Below are positions 53,258 through 61,910 of a stretch of 64,000 bases of DNA, piece after piece (position 1 is the first letter of the stretch; every line of letters starts with the position of its first letter). The notes under the pieces were generated by a model that saw only the letters and a program-made list of their open reading frames with translations, did no database searches and was not told where the DNA came from. The position numbers and the translations under genes were made by a program. The stretch lies in assembly GCA_964434425.1 (NCBI GenBank), contig CAYSVH010000014.1:1-64000 (forward strand), written 5' to 3'. The DNA comes from CALMEC01 sp964434425 (GTDB taxonomy: Bacteria > Actinomycetota > Thermoleophilia > Miltoncostaeales > Miltoncostaeaceae).

Positions 53258-53782
53258 CTGCTATCCGCAAACGTATTCGACTCGCTTTCGAACTTCTTCG
53301 ACTCACCCTGGTGGTCGGTTCTGCGGGTCATGCTGATCATCTTCATCGTCCTCATGTGGCTCGGACTGTGCGTATGGGTGTTCAATGACGCCCGACGCCG
53401 GAGGAGCGCACCGGGGTTCCCCTACCTGATGGGGTTCATCGCCCTCATCATCCCGTTCCTCGGGGCTCTCGTGTACGTGGCGATCCGCCCGCCCGAGACG
53501 CTTCAGGAGCAGCGCGACCGTGAGCTCGAGACGCTCGCCCTCACCCGGGAGGCATCGCTCCGATGCCCCGAGTGCGGCTATGCCACCGATCCCACGTACA
53601 TGCTGTGCCCGTCATGCATGCGCCGGCTCAAGGAGCCGTGCGAGAACTGCGCGCGTCCGGTCGACCCCCGGTGGACCGTCTGCCCGTGGTGTGAGCACGC
53701 CATGACGTCACCCGTAACCGAGCTTCCCTTCGTCGGCCCGATCGATGCCGGCGACGACCCAAAAGGACTAACCACACATTGA
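53258..53782 (+). CDS. Zinc-ribbon membrane protein, probable CTG start
   Basis: N-terminal part FDSLSNFFDSPWWSVLRVMLIIFIVLMWLGL leads into two membrane helices (second: YLMGFIALIIPFLGALVYVAI) and a cytosolic double zinc ribbon (CPECGYATDPTYMLCPSC, CENCARPVDPRWTVCPWC). The first ATG (53330) cuts into helix 1 and would drop the conserved FDSPWW-type N-terminus of this actinobacterial family. CTG 53258 restores it and has GAGAGG 7 nt upstream. With CTG the protein is 174 residues; with ATG 150. Function unknown. It ends by overlapping the ndk start. Confidence 0.75.
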   Translation: MLSANVFDSLSNFFDSPWWSVLRVMLIIFIVLMWLGLCVWVFNDARRRRSAPGFPYLMGFIALIIPFLGALVYVAIRPPETLQEQRDRELETLALTREASLRCPECGYATDPTYMLCPSCMRRLKEPCENCARPVDPRWTVCPWCEHAMTSPVTELPFVGPIDAGDDPKGLTTH

Positions 53783-54180
53783 GCGAGCGTACGTTCATCA
53801 TGATCAAGCCCGACGCGGTCGCCCGCGGCCTGTCCGGCGAGATCATCGCCCGTATCGAGCGTCGGGGTTTCACGATCACCGGCCTCAAGATGGTCGACAT
53901 GGCCCGTGAGGTGGCCGAGGAACACTACGGCGAGCACCGCGAGCGCCCCTTCTTCGGCGAGCTCGTGGACTTCATCACCTCCGGCCCCGTCGTCATGCTG
54001 ACCGTCGAGGGTGAGAACGCCATCTCGGTGATGCGCACCATGATGGGCGCGACGAACCCGGCCGACGCCGCTCCCGGCACCATCCGCGGTGACTACGCCC
54101 TCTCGGTGGCCGAGAACATCATTCACGGCTCGGACGGTTCCGAGTCCGCCGAGCGCGAACTCGCGCTCCACTTCGGCTGA
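53779..54180 (+). CDS. ndk: Nucleoside diphosphate kinase
   Basis: Phosphate transfer between nucleoside triphosphates and diphosphates. The 133-residue enzyme has TFIMIKPDAVARGLSG, ERPFFGELVDFITSGPVV, and the active-site NIIHGSDGSESAERE with the phospho-histidine. Starts with TTG overlapping the preceding stop (TTGA); AAAAGGA lies upstream. Confidence 0.96.
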   Translation: MSERTFIMIKPDAVARGLSGEIIARIERRGFTITGLKMVDMAREVAEEHYGEHRERPFFGELVDFITSGPVVMLTVEGENAISVMRTMMGATNPADAAPGTIRGDYALSVAENIIHGSDGSESAERELALHFG

Positions 54181-54205
54181 CCGCGCCGGACCCTCTCAGA
54201 GGCCT

Positions 54206-54811
54206 GTGGCGGGCGTGATCGTCCTCGCATCCCGCTCGCCGCAGCGCCGCTCCCTCCTGCGATCGCTCGGCGTCGACCACCGCGTCGTCGCCTCGGAGTA
54301 CCCGGAGGACACGCCGGACGGCATGACCGATCCCGGTGAGATCGTGCTGCACCACGCGCGGATGAAGGCGCGCGACGTGGCCGATCGCGCCGGCGTACCG
54401 GTCGGCGGAGCCGTGCTGGGCTCCGACACAGCCGTGGTCCTGGGCGGCGCGATGCTGGGCAAGCCGGACGATCGTGACGAGGCCGCCGAGATGCTGGACA
54501 CCCTCGCCGGACGCACACATCGCGTGGCGAGCGCCATCCACCTCATCCGCGACACCGGAGACGAACGCGGGCACGTCTCCTGGACCGACGTGACGTTCCG
54601 CCCGATCCCGACGGCATTGCGGGAGTGGTACCTCGATCGCGGCGAATGGCAGGGCCGGGCGGGGGCGTACGCCATCCAGGGATCCGGCGCCTGCCTGGTG
54701 GAGGGCGTGGACGGGGACTTCACGACGGTGGTCGGCCTGCCCGTCGCCGCACTGGCCCGCATGCTCGAGGACGTCCGTCTTGCCCCCTGGGCATCACCCG
54801 TCACCGATTGA
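54206..54811 (+). CDS. maf: Maf-family nucleotide pyrophosphatase
   Basis: Hydrolyses non-canonical or ordinary dTTP/UTP-type nucleotides. The 201-residue protein has VIVLASRSPQRRSLL, VLGSDTAVVLGGAMLGKP and AYAIQGSGACLVEGVDGDFTTVVGLPV. GTG 54206 after AGAGG; GTG 54215 is possible. Confidence 0.92.
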   Translation: MAGVIVLASRSPQRRSLLRSLGVDHRVVASEYPEDTPDGMTDPGEIVLHHARMKARDVADRAGVPVGGAVLGSDTAVVLGGAMLGKPDDRDEAAEMLDTLAGRTHRVASAIHLIRDTGDERGHVSWTDVTFRPIPTALREWYLDRGEWQGRAGAYAIQGSGACLVEGVDGDFTTVVGLPVAALARMLEDVRLAPWASPVTD

Positions 54812-54844
54812 CCGCGACCATCGGGGCGAACGTCCCTGAACTCT

Positions 54845-54879
54845 TGCAAGATGCAGCGCAAACACCTGCAACGATTGCA
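54845..54879. promoter_or_regulatory. Paired TGCA palindromes upstream of mreB
   Basis: TGCAAGATGCA (54845-54855) and TGCAACGATTGCA (54867-54879, perfect 5-bp arms) lie 23 nt apart centre to centre, just upstream of the predicted -35. Candidate activator or repressor sites for the rod-shape operon. Confidence 0.4.
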
Positions 54880-54880
54880 G

Positions 54881-54909
54881 TTGGCCAGGGTGGCGGGTGG
54901 CGCTAATCT
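54881..54909 (+). promoter_or_regulatory. Promoter of the mre operon
   Basis: TTGGCC (54881-54886), a 17-nt spacer, and TAATCT (54904-54909) form a well-spaced housekeeping promoter 27 nt before the mreB start. Confidence 0.6.
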
Positions 54910-54936
54910 CCTGCATCTGGCTGGAGTCGGACGCGC

Positions 54937-56001
54937 GTGGGAGGAACGGCCATCGGGCTTTGGGGGTATCTGACCGGATTCGGCGGTCGTGACATGGCGG
55001 TGGACCTGGGAACGGCGAACACGCTCGTGTACGTCCGTGGCCGGGGCATCGTGCTGTCCGAGCCGTCGGTGGTGGCGATCGACCACCGCAGCAACGAGGT
55101 GCACGCCGTCGGCATCGAGGCCAAGCGCATGCTCGGCCGCACACCCGGCAACATCAGTGCCATCCGGCCGCTGAAGGACGGCGTGATCGCCGACTTCGAC
55201 GTGACCGAGCAGATGCTCAAGCACTTCATCCGCAAGGTCCACCAGAACCGGTGGGCGCATCCGCGGGTCGTGGTGTGCGTGCCGTCCGGCGTGACCGGCG
55301 TCGAGAAGCGCGCGGTCGTCGAGGCCACGTACTCGGCGGGTGCGCGCGAGGCACAGCTCATCGAGGAGCCCATGGCCGCGGCGATCGGCGCCGGCCTTCC
55401 CGTGGCCGAGCCGACCGGCAGCATGGTCGTCGACATCGGCGGTGGCACCAGCGAGGTCGCCGTGATCTCGCTCGGCGGCATCGTCGTCGCCCAGTCCGTG
55501 CGCGTCGGAGGCGACGAGCTGGACGACGCGATCATCAACTACACCAAGCGCGAGCACAAGCTGATGATCGGCACCCAGACCGCGGAGGAGGTGAAGCTCG
55601 AGATCGGGTCCGCCTATCCGCTGGCCGAGGAGGTGCAGGCCGAGATCCGCGGCCGCGACATGATCACTGGTCTTCCCAAGACGGTCGTGCTTTCTTCTGA
55701 GGATGTCCGCGTCGCCCTCGAAGAACCACTGCAGTCCATCATCGACGCGGTGAAGAGCACCCTCGACAAGACACCGCCCGAACTCGCGTCCGACATCATG
55801 GACCGGGGCATCATGCTCGCCGGTGGCGGGTCGCTCCTGCAGGGCCTCGACGAGCGCCTTCGCCGTGAGACCGAGATGCCGATCCACGTGGCCGATTCGC
55901 CGCTCACCTGCGTCGCCGTGGGTTCCGGGCGCGCCCTCGAGGAGTTCGAGGTGATGCGCAAGTCGTCCGGCAACAAACGAGCCAGGCGTCCGCGGTATTA
56001 G
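54937..56001 (+). CDS. mreB: Rod-shape protein MreB
   Basis: Actin-like filament protein that organises lateral wall synthesis. The 354-residue sequence has DMAVDLGTANTLVYVRGRGIVLSEPSVVA (phosphate 1), VVVCVPSGVTGVEKRAVVEA, EEPMAAAIGAGLP, VVDIGGGTSEVAVISL (phosphate 2) and GIMLAGGGSLLQGLDERL (adenosine). GTG 54937 is the likely start; ATG 54994 would remove the short N-terminal amphipathic part. Confidence 0.95.
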   Translation: MGGTAIGLWGYLTGFGGRDMAVDLGTANTLVYVRGRGIVLSEPSVVAIDHRSNEVHAVGIEAKRMLGRTPGNISAIRPLKDGVIADFDVTEQMLKHFIRKVHQNRWAHPRVVVCVPSGVTGVEKRAVVEATYSAGAREAQLIEEPMAAAIGAGLPVAEPTGSMVVDIGGGTSEVAVISLGGIVVAQSVRVGGDELDDAIINYTKREHKLMIGTQTAEEVKLEIGSAYPLAEEVQAEIRGRDMITGLPKTVVLSSEDVRVALEEPLQSIIDAVKSTLDKTPPELASDIMDRGIMLAGGGSLLQGLDERLRRETEMPIHVADSPLTCVAVGSGRALEEFEVMRKSSGNKRARRPRY

Positions 56002-56056
56002 TGAGGACGGGGCACAGCGCCCGGACGGCGCGAGCGGCACTGTCTCGCCGCGCACC

Positions 56057-57016
56057 ATGGAGGCGGAAGGGGTCTCACGCGTCTCGCGGCGTCGCATCGC
56101 GCTGCGCCGGGGCATCGTCATCGGCCTGCTCGTCATCTGCGTCCTCATGCTCACCTCGTTCTTCCGTGAGGGGGAGGGCGGCTTCCTCCACAGCGTGAAG
56201 GGAACGGTGACCGACATCGTCAACCCGGTGCAGGGTGCGGCGTCGGCGGCGATCCGGCCGTTCCAGAACCTCGTCGGATGGATCCGCGACTCGCGGTCGG
56301 CCGCGAACGAGCGGGACCGGCTCCGGGATGAGGTCGCGCACCTCCAGTCCGAGCTCGCGAGGCGCGACGACAACAGGGAGACCAGCGACGAGTACCGGGA
56401 GCAGGCCGCGATCCAGCTCCAGCTGGGTGAGGACCCGAACATCGCCGGGGCGTATGAGATCACGGCGGCTCGCGTGGCGAGCCGCCCGCTGTTCGAGACC
56501 CGTCAGTCGGCGCGCATCGACAAGGGCCGCGGCGACGGGATCACCGAGAACTCGCTGGCGTTCGTGCCGGCAAGCAGGGGGGACGGTCAGCCGAGCTTCG
56601 GTGCGCTCGTCGGCCGCGTCACACGCGTCGACGCGAACTCCGCACGGGTCACCTTCATCACCGATCCGCTGCGCCCCGTCGCGGCCAACGTCCTGAACGG
56701 CGACGAGACCGTGCCGCTCGGCCTGCTGCGCGCCTCCTCGTCGGGGGATCTGACGCTGTCGGGCATCCCCGCCCACGTCCGCATCCGGCCCCTGGACAGG
56801 GTGGTCACCCGCGGTGCCGGCATCCAGACGCTCTCCTCTCCGTACCCACCGGGACTGCTCATCGGGTACGTCAACAGCGTGGGACGGGCCAACAACATCA
56901 ACAGCACGTGGACCGTGCAGGTGAAGCCCTATCGCGACCCCCAGGAACTGCGCACCCTGACCATCCTCATCCCGAAGAGCGCCGAAGCGAAGAAACGTGC
57001 GGGAATCGGCAACTAG
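56057..57016 (+). CDS. mreC: Rod-shape protein MreC
   Basis: Bitopic scaffold linking MreB to wall synthases. The 319-residue product has a membrane helix at about 19-35 (IVIGLLVICVLMLTSFF), a coiled coil (residues about 80-115) and the extracellular beta-domain ending GLLIGYVNSV...VQVKPYRDPQELRTLTIL. Overlaps mreD by 20 nt. Confidence 0.93.
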   Translation: MEAEGVSRVSRRRIALRRGIVIGLLVICVLMLTSFFREGEGGFLHSVKGTVTDIVNPVQGAASAAIRPFQNLVGWIRDSRSAANERDRLRDEVAHLQSELARRDDNRETSDEYREQAAIQLQLGEDPNIAGAYEITAARVASRPLFETRQSARIDKGRGDGITENSLAFVPASRGDGQPSFGALVGRVTRVDANSARVTFITDPLRPVAANVLNGDETVPLGLLRASSSGDLTLSGIPAHVRIRPLDRVVTRGAGIQTLSSPYPPGLLIGYVNSVGRANNINSTWTVQVKPYRDPQELRTLTILIPKSAEAKKRAGIGN

Positions 57017-57572
57017 CCCCACCCTGCCCGAGGAGCCCCAGCCCTGGATCCGATCGGCCGTGTGGAGCACCGTCGTCTTCCTCGGGGTCGCGCTCGCGGT
57101 CCAGGTGATGCTCATCCAGCGCATCGAGATCGGTGACCTGCGCACCGTCCCGGACCTCGTGATCGTCGCCGTCGTCGCCGTCGGCATGTACCGCGGGGTG
57201 GTCGCCGGTGCCGTCGGCGGCTTCGTGACCGGTGTCGGCGTCGAGCTCATGCTGCCCGGGGACACCCTCGGGGTCGTCGCCCTGGCCGGAGTCGCCGTGG
57301 GCGCGTGGTGCGGGCGCTACGCGACCGCCACGGACGAACCCACATGGTGGCTCTTCCTCCTGGTGGCGACCGTCGCCTCGGGCCTGGTGCCGTTCTGGGT
57401 CGGGTCGGTGCACGCCCTGCGCGGTGACGGGCCGTCCATCTCCCAGATCGTGGCCGACCTGGCCGGACCGCAGATGGTGTTCGCACCGTTCCTCGCGGCT
57501 ATCGTGTGGTGGGTCGCGCGCCGACTCCTCGGTTCCCGTCAGGTGATCGAACCGGGGATGATGTCGTCATGA
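56997..57572 (+). CDS. mreD: Rod-shape protein MreD
   Basis: Small integral membrane partner of MreC. The 191-residue protein has five or six helices (WSTVVFLGVALAVQVML, LVIVAVVAVGMYRGVVAGAVGGFVTG, TWWLFLLVATVASGLVPFWV, AAIVWWVARRLL). GTG start within the end of mreC. Confidence 0.88.
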   Translation: MRESATSPTLPEEPQPWIRSAVWSTVVFLGVALAVQVMLIQRIEIGDLRTVPDLVIVAVVAVGMYRGVVAGAVGGFVTGVGVELMLPGDTLGVVALAGVAVGAWCGRYATATDEPTWWLFLLVATVASGLVPFWVGSVHALRGDGPSISQIVADLAGPQMVFAPFLAAIVWWVARRLLGSRQVIEPGMMSS

Positions 57573-57582
57573 GAGCCATTCG

Positions 57583-59616
57583 ATGAGCACCGGACCACGT
57601 ATCTCACAGCCCGACATGCCGCAGCGCGGGACCCTCGGCATGGGGCACCCCATGAATCCCCGGACCGCCCGCCGGATCGCCCTCTTCGGGTCGATCGCGC
57701 TCGTCCTGTTCGGCATCCTGATCCTCCGGCTGTGGTTCCTCCAGGTGGTGGGCGCCTCCGACTCTCAGGCGCAGGCGAGCGCCAACACGGTCCGCACCAT
57801 CAACATCCCCGCGCCTCGCGGTGAGATCCGGGACCGGACGGGCAAGAGGCTCGCGGAGAGCCAGACGGCGCTCGACCTGGTGGCGCTGCCGCAGGACGTG
57901 GGGGTGAGCGTCGACTACGGGTCCGGTGACGTCACCATCTCGGACAGCGGCAAGCGCACGCTGGCGCGCATCGGGAAGGCCCTGGGCGAGAGGCCACAGC
58001 GTCTCCAGAACCTGATGATCAACGGGCAGAGGAAGGAGCCATACAAGTCGGTCGTGCTGAAGGCCGACATCGACCCCGGGAGCGACCTCTTCCTCGCCCT
58101 CAGCGAGCGCCTGGAGGAGTTCCCCGGCCTTCGTCTGGAGCGCACCCAGCGGCGGTCCTACATCGACGACGGCGAGTACATCTCGCACGTCCTCGGATGG
58201 GTCGGCCAGATCCCGGCCGAATCGGCCGACGCATACCTGCGCCAGGGATACCGCAACGACGCCCTCGTGGGCATCTCGGGACTCGAGAACAGGTACGAGC
58301 CGTATCTGCGCGGCACGGACGGCGAACGTCGCATCGAGGTCGACGCGATGGGCGAGCCCACCTCGCGCGGCATCCTCTCGGAACGGCCCGCGAAGGCCGG
58401 ATCCGTGCTCGTGACCTCCATCGACTACGACGTGCAGAAGGCGCTGTCGGAGGCCCTCCGCGAGAAGGTCCTGACCTCGTCCGTCGAGGGAGGTGGCGGA
58501 GTGGTCATGGACATCCAGACCGGTGAGGTCGTCGCCCTCGCATCCTTTCCCCAGATCCCGATCTCGGACCTGTCGCGCGGTCGGCGGACGCCGGCCGTCC
58601 GGACGATGAACGACGAGAAGGCGAATCCCAGGAGACCCGGACAGAATCGTGCACTGACCGACTACCACCCCGCATCGACCTTCAAGGTCGTGACGGCGAT
58701 CGCGGGCATGCAGTCGGGCGTTCTGAAGCCCGACGAGTTCCTGAGTTCACCGAAGGCCGTCGTGCACTTCGGCACGACGTTCAAGAACTTCCGCGAACAG
58801 GAACAGCCGGACATGCAACTGCCGATGGCGCTCGCGATGTCCAGCGACACCTACTTCTACCAGGTGGGTGCCAGGTTCATCAATCGGGCGAGCGCGCGCA
58901 ACCGGCAGAGCGGCCACACGGCCCTCTACACGTGGACGCGGAACCTGGGATTCGGCGCCCCGACGGGCATCGACCTGGTTCCGTCCGACAGCGCGGGGAT
59001 CGTCCCCGACCGGCTGTGGAAGGCCCAGAACATCAGTCCCGACAACCCCCTCGAGGGAAAGGACTGGAACCGGTGGCGCGCCGGTGACACGGTCAACATG
59101 TCCGTCGGCCAGAGCTATCTGAAGGCGACACCCCTCCAGATGGCCCGCCTCTACGCGGCGATCGCCAACGGAGGGAAGCTCGTGACCCCGCACATCGCGC
59201 AGACCGCGAACGATTCTGTGAGCGGAGGTGTGACGGCGGACCTCAAGCGGGGCTTGCGCACGTCGCAGATCCCGCCCATCCGGCCCGAGTACATGGAGGC
59301 CATCAAGAAGGGCCTGCACAACGTCACGAACAACAGCGCCGGTACGGCCGTCAGCGTGTTCGGCGGGTTCGGCGGCCTCGCCGACGGAAAGACCGGCACC
59401 GCGGAGACGGGGCGCCAGGACCATGACCACGCCTGGTTCGTGGGGTACGGGCCCAGCGACAACCCGAAGTACGTCGTCGCCGTGGTCGTCGAGCATTCGA
59501 CCGGGACCGGTGGATCCGTCGCGGCTCCCGTCGCGTGCCGGGCGCTCGCCACGGCGCTTGAGGGCAACGACCCCGAACGCTGCGGTGACGGTTCGGACTC
59601 GAGGCAGCTGGACTGA
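57583..59616 (+). CDS. mrdA: Penicillin-binding protein 2 (elongasome transpeptidase)
   Basis: Class B transpeptidase of the elongasome. The 677-residue protein has an N-terminal membrane helix (ALFGSIALVLFGILILRLWF), the pedestal start PAPRGEIRDRTGKRLA, and the catalytic motifs SxxK in YHPASTFKV, SxD in AMSSDTYFYQVG (SxD is usual for PBP2) and KTG in ADGKTGTAET. Starts 10 nt after mreD; the stop overlaps the likely rodA start. Confidence 0.95.
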   Translation: MSTGPRISQPDMPQRGTLGMGHPMNPRTARRIALFGSIALVLFGILILRLWFLQVVGASDSQAQASANTVRTINIPAPRGEIRDRTGKRLAESQTALDLVALPQDVGVSVDYGSGDVTISDSGKRTLARIGKALGERPQRLQNLMINGQRKEPYKSVVLKADIDPGSDLFLALSERLEEFPGLRLERTQRRSYIDDGEYISHVLGWVGQIPAESADAYLRQGYRNDALVGISGLENRYEPYLRGTDGERRIEVDAMGEPTSRGILSERPAKAGSVLVTSIDYDVQKALSEALREKVLTSSVEGGGGVVMDIQTGEVVALASFPQIPISDLSRGRRTPAVRTMNDEKANPRRPGQNRALTDYHPASTFKVVTAIAGMQSGVLKPDEFLSSPKAVVHFGTTFKNFREQEQPDMQLPMALAMSSDTYFYQVGARFINRASARNRQSGHTALYTWTRNLGFGAPTGIDLVPSDSAGIVPDRLWKAQNISPDNPLEGKDWNRWRAGDTVNMSVGQSYLKATPLQMARLYAAIANGGKLVTPHIAQTANDSVSGGVTADLKRGLRTSQIPPIRPEYMEAIKKGLHNVTNNSAGTAVSVFGGFGGLADGKTGTAETGRQDHDHAWFVGYGPSDNPKYVVAVVVEHSTGTGGSVAAPVACRALATALEGNDPERCGDGSDSRQLD

Positions 59617-60782
59617 GCACCGCCGCGTCACGTCAACCCGTCGGCTGGGGGCTCCGCCGCGTCCGCACCATCATCGCCCGGATGGACTGGATCATGCTGG
59701 GCGCGGTGCTGGCGCTCTGCGGCTTCGGCATCTACATGGTGCGCATCACGACCCGGGACGACATCACGAGCGACCCGGAGTTCTTCTTCACGCGGCAGCT
59801 GATCTTCGTCGCGGTGGGGCTCGGCCTCATGGCCGCCGCCATGGCCGTCGACCTCGAACCCCTCTCCCGCAGACCCTTCGTCATCTGGGGGGTCCTCATC
59901 GCCTCCGTCGCGATCGTGCTCGCCGTGGGGCAGACCCGCCGCGGATCGACCCGGTGGGTGGACCTCGGCTTCTTCCAGTTCCAGCCCTCCGAGGTCGGCA
60001 AGGTGGCGATGGTGCTCCTGCTCGCCGCACTCGTGCAGGAACGCTGGAAATCGATCGAGTCGCTCGGCTTCAGCCTGTTCGTGCTCGGGGTCGCGGCCGT
60101 ACCGACGCTCATCGTCTTCCTCCAGCCGGACCTCGGCACATCGCTCGTCTACGCCGCGATCACGATCGGGATCCTCTTCTTCGCCGGGGTCCCCGGGAAG
60201 TTCTTCGCCGGCGCGGCGGGGGTGATCGCCGTGGTCGCGGTCATGGTGGTCTGGATACTCCCGGGGGCCGGCATCACGGTGCTCCAGGAGTACCAGATGA
60301 ACCGGCTCACGAGCTTCATCGACTCGGACGCCGATCCCAACGAGACCGGGTTCCAGACCCGTCAGGCGCGCACGGCCGTCGGGCACGGCGGGGCGACGGG
60401 CACGGGCCCCGAGGGCGCCACCCAGGTGCGCAACAACCTGCTGCCCGAGCACCACACGGACTTCATCTTCGCGTCGACGGCCGAGATCTACGGGTTCGTC
60501 GGGGTCACCGTCCTCATGCTGGTGTTCGGGATCCTGATCTGGCGCATCCTGCGGCTGGTGTCGCGGGCACCGACCCTGTTCGAACAGCTGGTCGCCGGGG
60601 GACTCGCCACGATGCTCGTGTTCCAGGTGTTCGTGAACATCGGCATGAACGTGACGATCATGCCCATCACCGGTATCCCGCTGCCGTTCGTGAGCTACGG
60701 GGGCAGCCACACGCTCACCAACCTGATCGCCGTGGGCATCCTGCTGCGCATCTACCGCCGAAGCGTCGTCGCCCCGGTCTGA
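59613..60782 (+). CDS. rodA: Peptidoglycan glycosyltransferase RodA
   Basis: SEDS-family polymerase that works with PBP2. Ten membrane helices with VDLGFFQFQPSEVGKVAMVLLLA, FLQPDLGTSLVYAAI and MPITGIPLPFVSYGGSHTLTNLIAVGILL. The first ATG is 59682, but the frame continues upstream without stops to CTG 59613, which overlaps the PBP2 stop (CTGA) and has GAGG about 8 nt before it. The added ...WGLRRVRTIIARMDWIM gives the basic cytoplasmic N-terminus common in RodA. Start therefore uncertain: CTG 59613 or ATG 59682. Confidence 0.9.
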   Translation: MSTAASRQPVGWGLRRVRTIIARMDWIMLGAVLALCGFGIYMVRITTRDDITSDPEFFFTRQLIFVAVGLGLMAAAMAVDLEPLSRRPFVIWGVLIASVAIVLAVGQTRRGSTRWVDLGFFQFQPSEVGKVAMVLLLAALVQERWKSIESLGFSLFVLGVAAVPTLIVFLQPDLGTSLVYAAITIGILFFAGVPGKFFAGAAGVIAVVAVMVVWILPGAGITVLQEYQMNRLTSFIDSDADPNETGFQTRQARTAVGHGGATGTGPEGATQVRNNLLPEHHTDFIFASTAEIYGFVGVTVLMLVFGILIWRILRLVSRAPTLFEQLVAGGLATMLVFQVFVNIGMNVTIMPITGIPLPFVSYGGSHTLTNLIAVGILLRIYRRSVVAPV

Positions 60783-60869
60783 TCCGCCGCCCGCCGCACA
60801 CGTCCGGTCACGACGTCCACCCCATGCAGCATTATCCTGGGTGACGATCGACGAATCCGTCCATGATGA

Positions 60870-61026
60870 GATGATTGATCCCGCGTCCTCGTGGCGTGGT
60901 GCACGCCCCCGGCGGCGCGGACGCGCCACCGGACACCTCGGAAAGGACACCACCCTGACCATCGGCACCCGGCAACGCCCCGCATCCACCGGTCGCGCAC
61001 CCCACATCCACGACACCGCGGACATC
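60870..61026 (+). repeat. Dispersed inverted-arm repeat (family R1)
   Basis: 157 nt from GATGATTGATCCCGCGTCCT to ATCCACGACACCGCGGACAT. Fills the gap between rodA and the DUF697-like gene and ends 5 nt before that gene's ATG. Its centre matches the 51730 copy (GGAAAGGACACCACCCTGAC). Confidence 0.82.
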
Positions 61027-61031
61027 TTCTG

Positions 61032-61910
61032 ATGGGACCTCTACGTTCACTCGCCAAAGGTGCCGGAGCCGTCCGGCCGTTCGTGAACGCCGTCCGCGGC
61101 GTCGAGCGCGCGACGAGCGACGATCTCGGCCTCAGCGTCATCGACGGTGACCCGGCGGCGACCGCCGCCCTGCGCACCCTCCTGGGAACGGGTGGCGAAC
61201 CACCCGTCGACGCCCATGGCGGACCGGTGATCTACGTCGCCGTACCGGGGCACGATCCCACGCTCGCGGCCACCGTGCTGGCCCGTGCGCGGAGGCAGGG
61301 GAGGACCGTCGTCGTGCTCATCGCCGCCGACGCCGCGCACGCCAAGGACATCGAGCGACTCCTTCTCAGCCACCCACCCCTCGATCTCTCCAACATCGCC
61401 CACGTGCGGTCGATCGACGACACCGAGTTCATCCTCCCGTCGATCGCGACGCTCCTGGGGGATGACGCCGTCTCCGTGGCCCGGGCGCATCCCGCGCTGC
61501 GTCCGGCGGTGAGCGAGATCCTCACAGCTCAGGCGGCGCGGCGCGCCGGTGCGATCGGCATGGCCGGCATCGTGCCCGGGACCCAGCTCCCCGTCATCGC
61601 CGCCCTCCAGGTTCGGCTCATCGCACAGCTCGCCACGATGCACGGACGCCCGCTCGACGTGCGTCGCGGCATCGAGGTGGGGGGCGTGGTGCTGTCGGCA
61701 TTCGGTTGGCGGGCGGTCGCCCGTCGTGCGTCGCGGGCTCTTCCGGTCGGTGCGTTCGCCGTACGTGCGGGCGTCGCCTACACCGGGACCCGCGTGCTCG
61801 GCGAGGCCGCCCGACGGTACTTCACCACGGCCGGCGAACACGCCGATGCGCCGTTGGACGGACTCGCGACGGCCCTCGCCGGCGCGCTGAAAAAACGCAA
61901 GGACACCTAA
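61032..61910 (+). CDS. DUF697-like membrane-associated protein
   Basis: A 292-residue protein. The C-terminal half has the pattern of DUF697/YcjF relatives: RRAGAIGMAGIVPGTQLPVIAALQVRLIAQLATMHG, then a hydrophobic stretch VGGVVLSAFGWRAVA and a basic tail. The N-terminal part has an alpha/beta strand pattern (VIYVAVPGHDPTLAATVLARARRQGRTVVVLIAADAAHAKDIERLL). No GTPase motif is present. Starts 5 nt after an R1 repeat; ends directly adjacent to the RNase gene. Confidence 0.75.
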   Translation: MGPLRSLAKGAGAVRPFVNAVRGVERATSDDLGLSVIDGDPAATAALRTLLGTGGEPPVDAHGGPVIYVAVPGHDPTLAATVLARARRQGRTVVVLIAADAAHAKDIERLLLSHPPLDLSNIAHVRSIDDTEFILPSIATLLGDDAVSVARAHPALRPAVSEILTAQAARRAGAIGMAGIVPGTQLPVIAALQVRLIAQLATMHGRPLDVRRGIEVGGVVLSAFGWRAVARRASRALPVGAFAVRAGVAYTGTRVLGEAARRYFTTAGEHADAPLDGLATALAGALKKRKDT

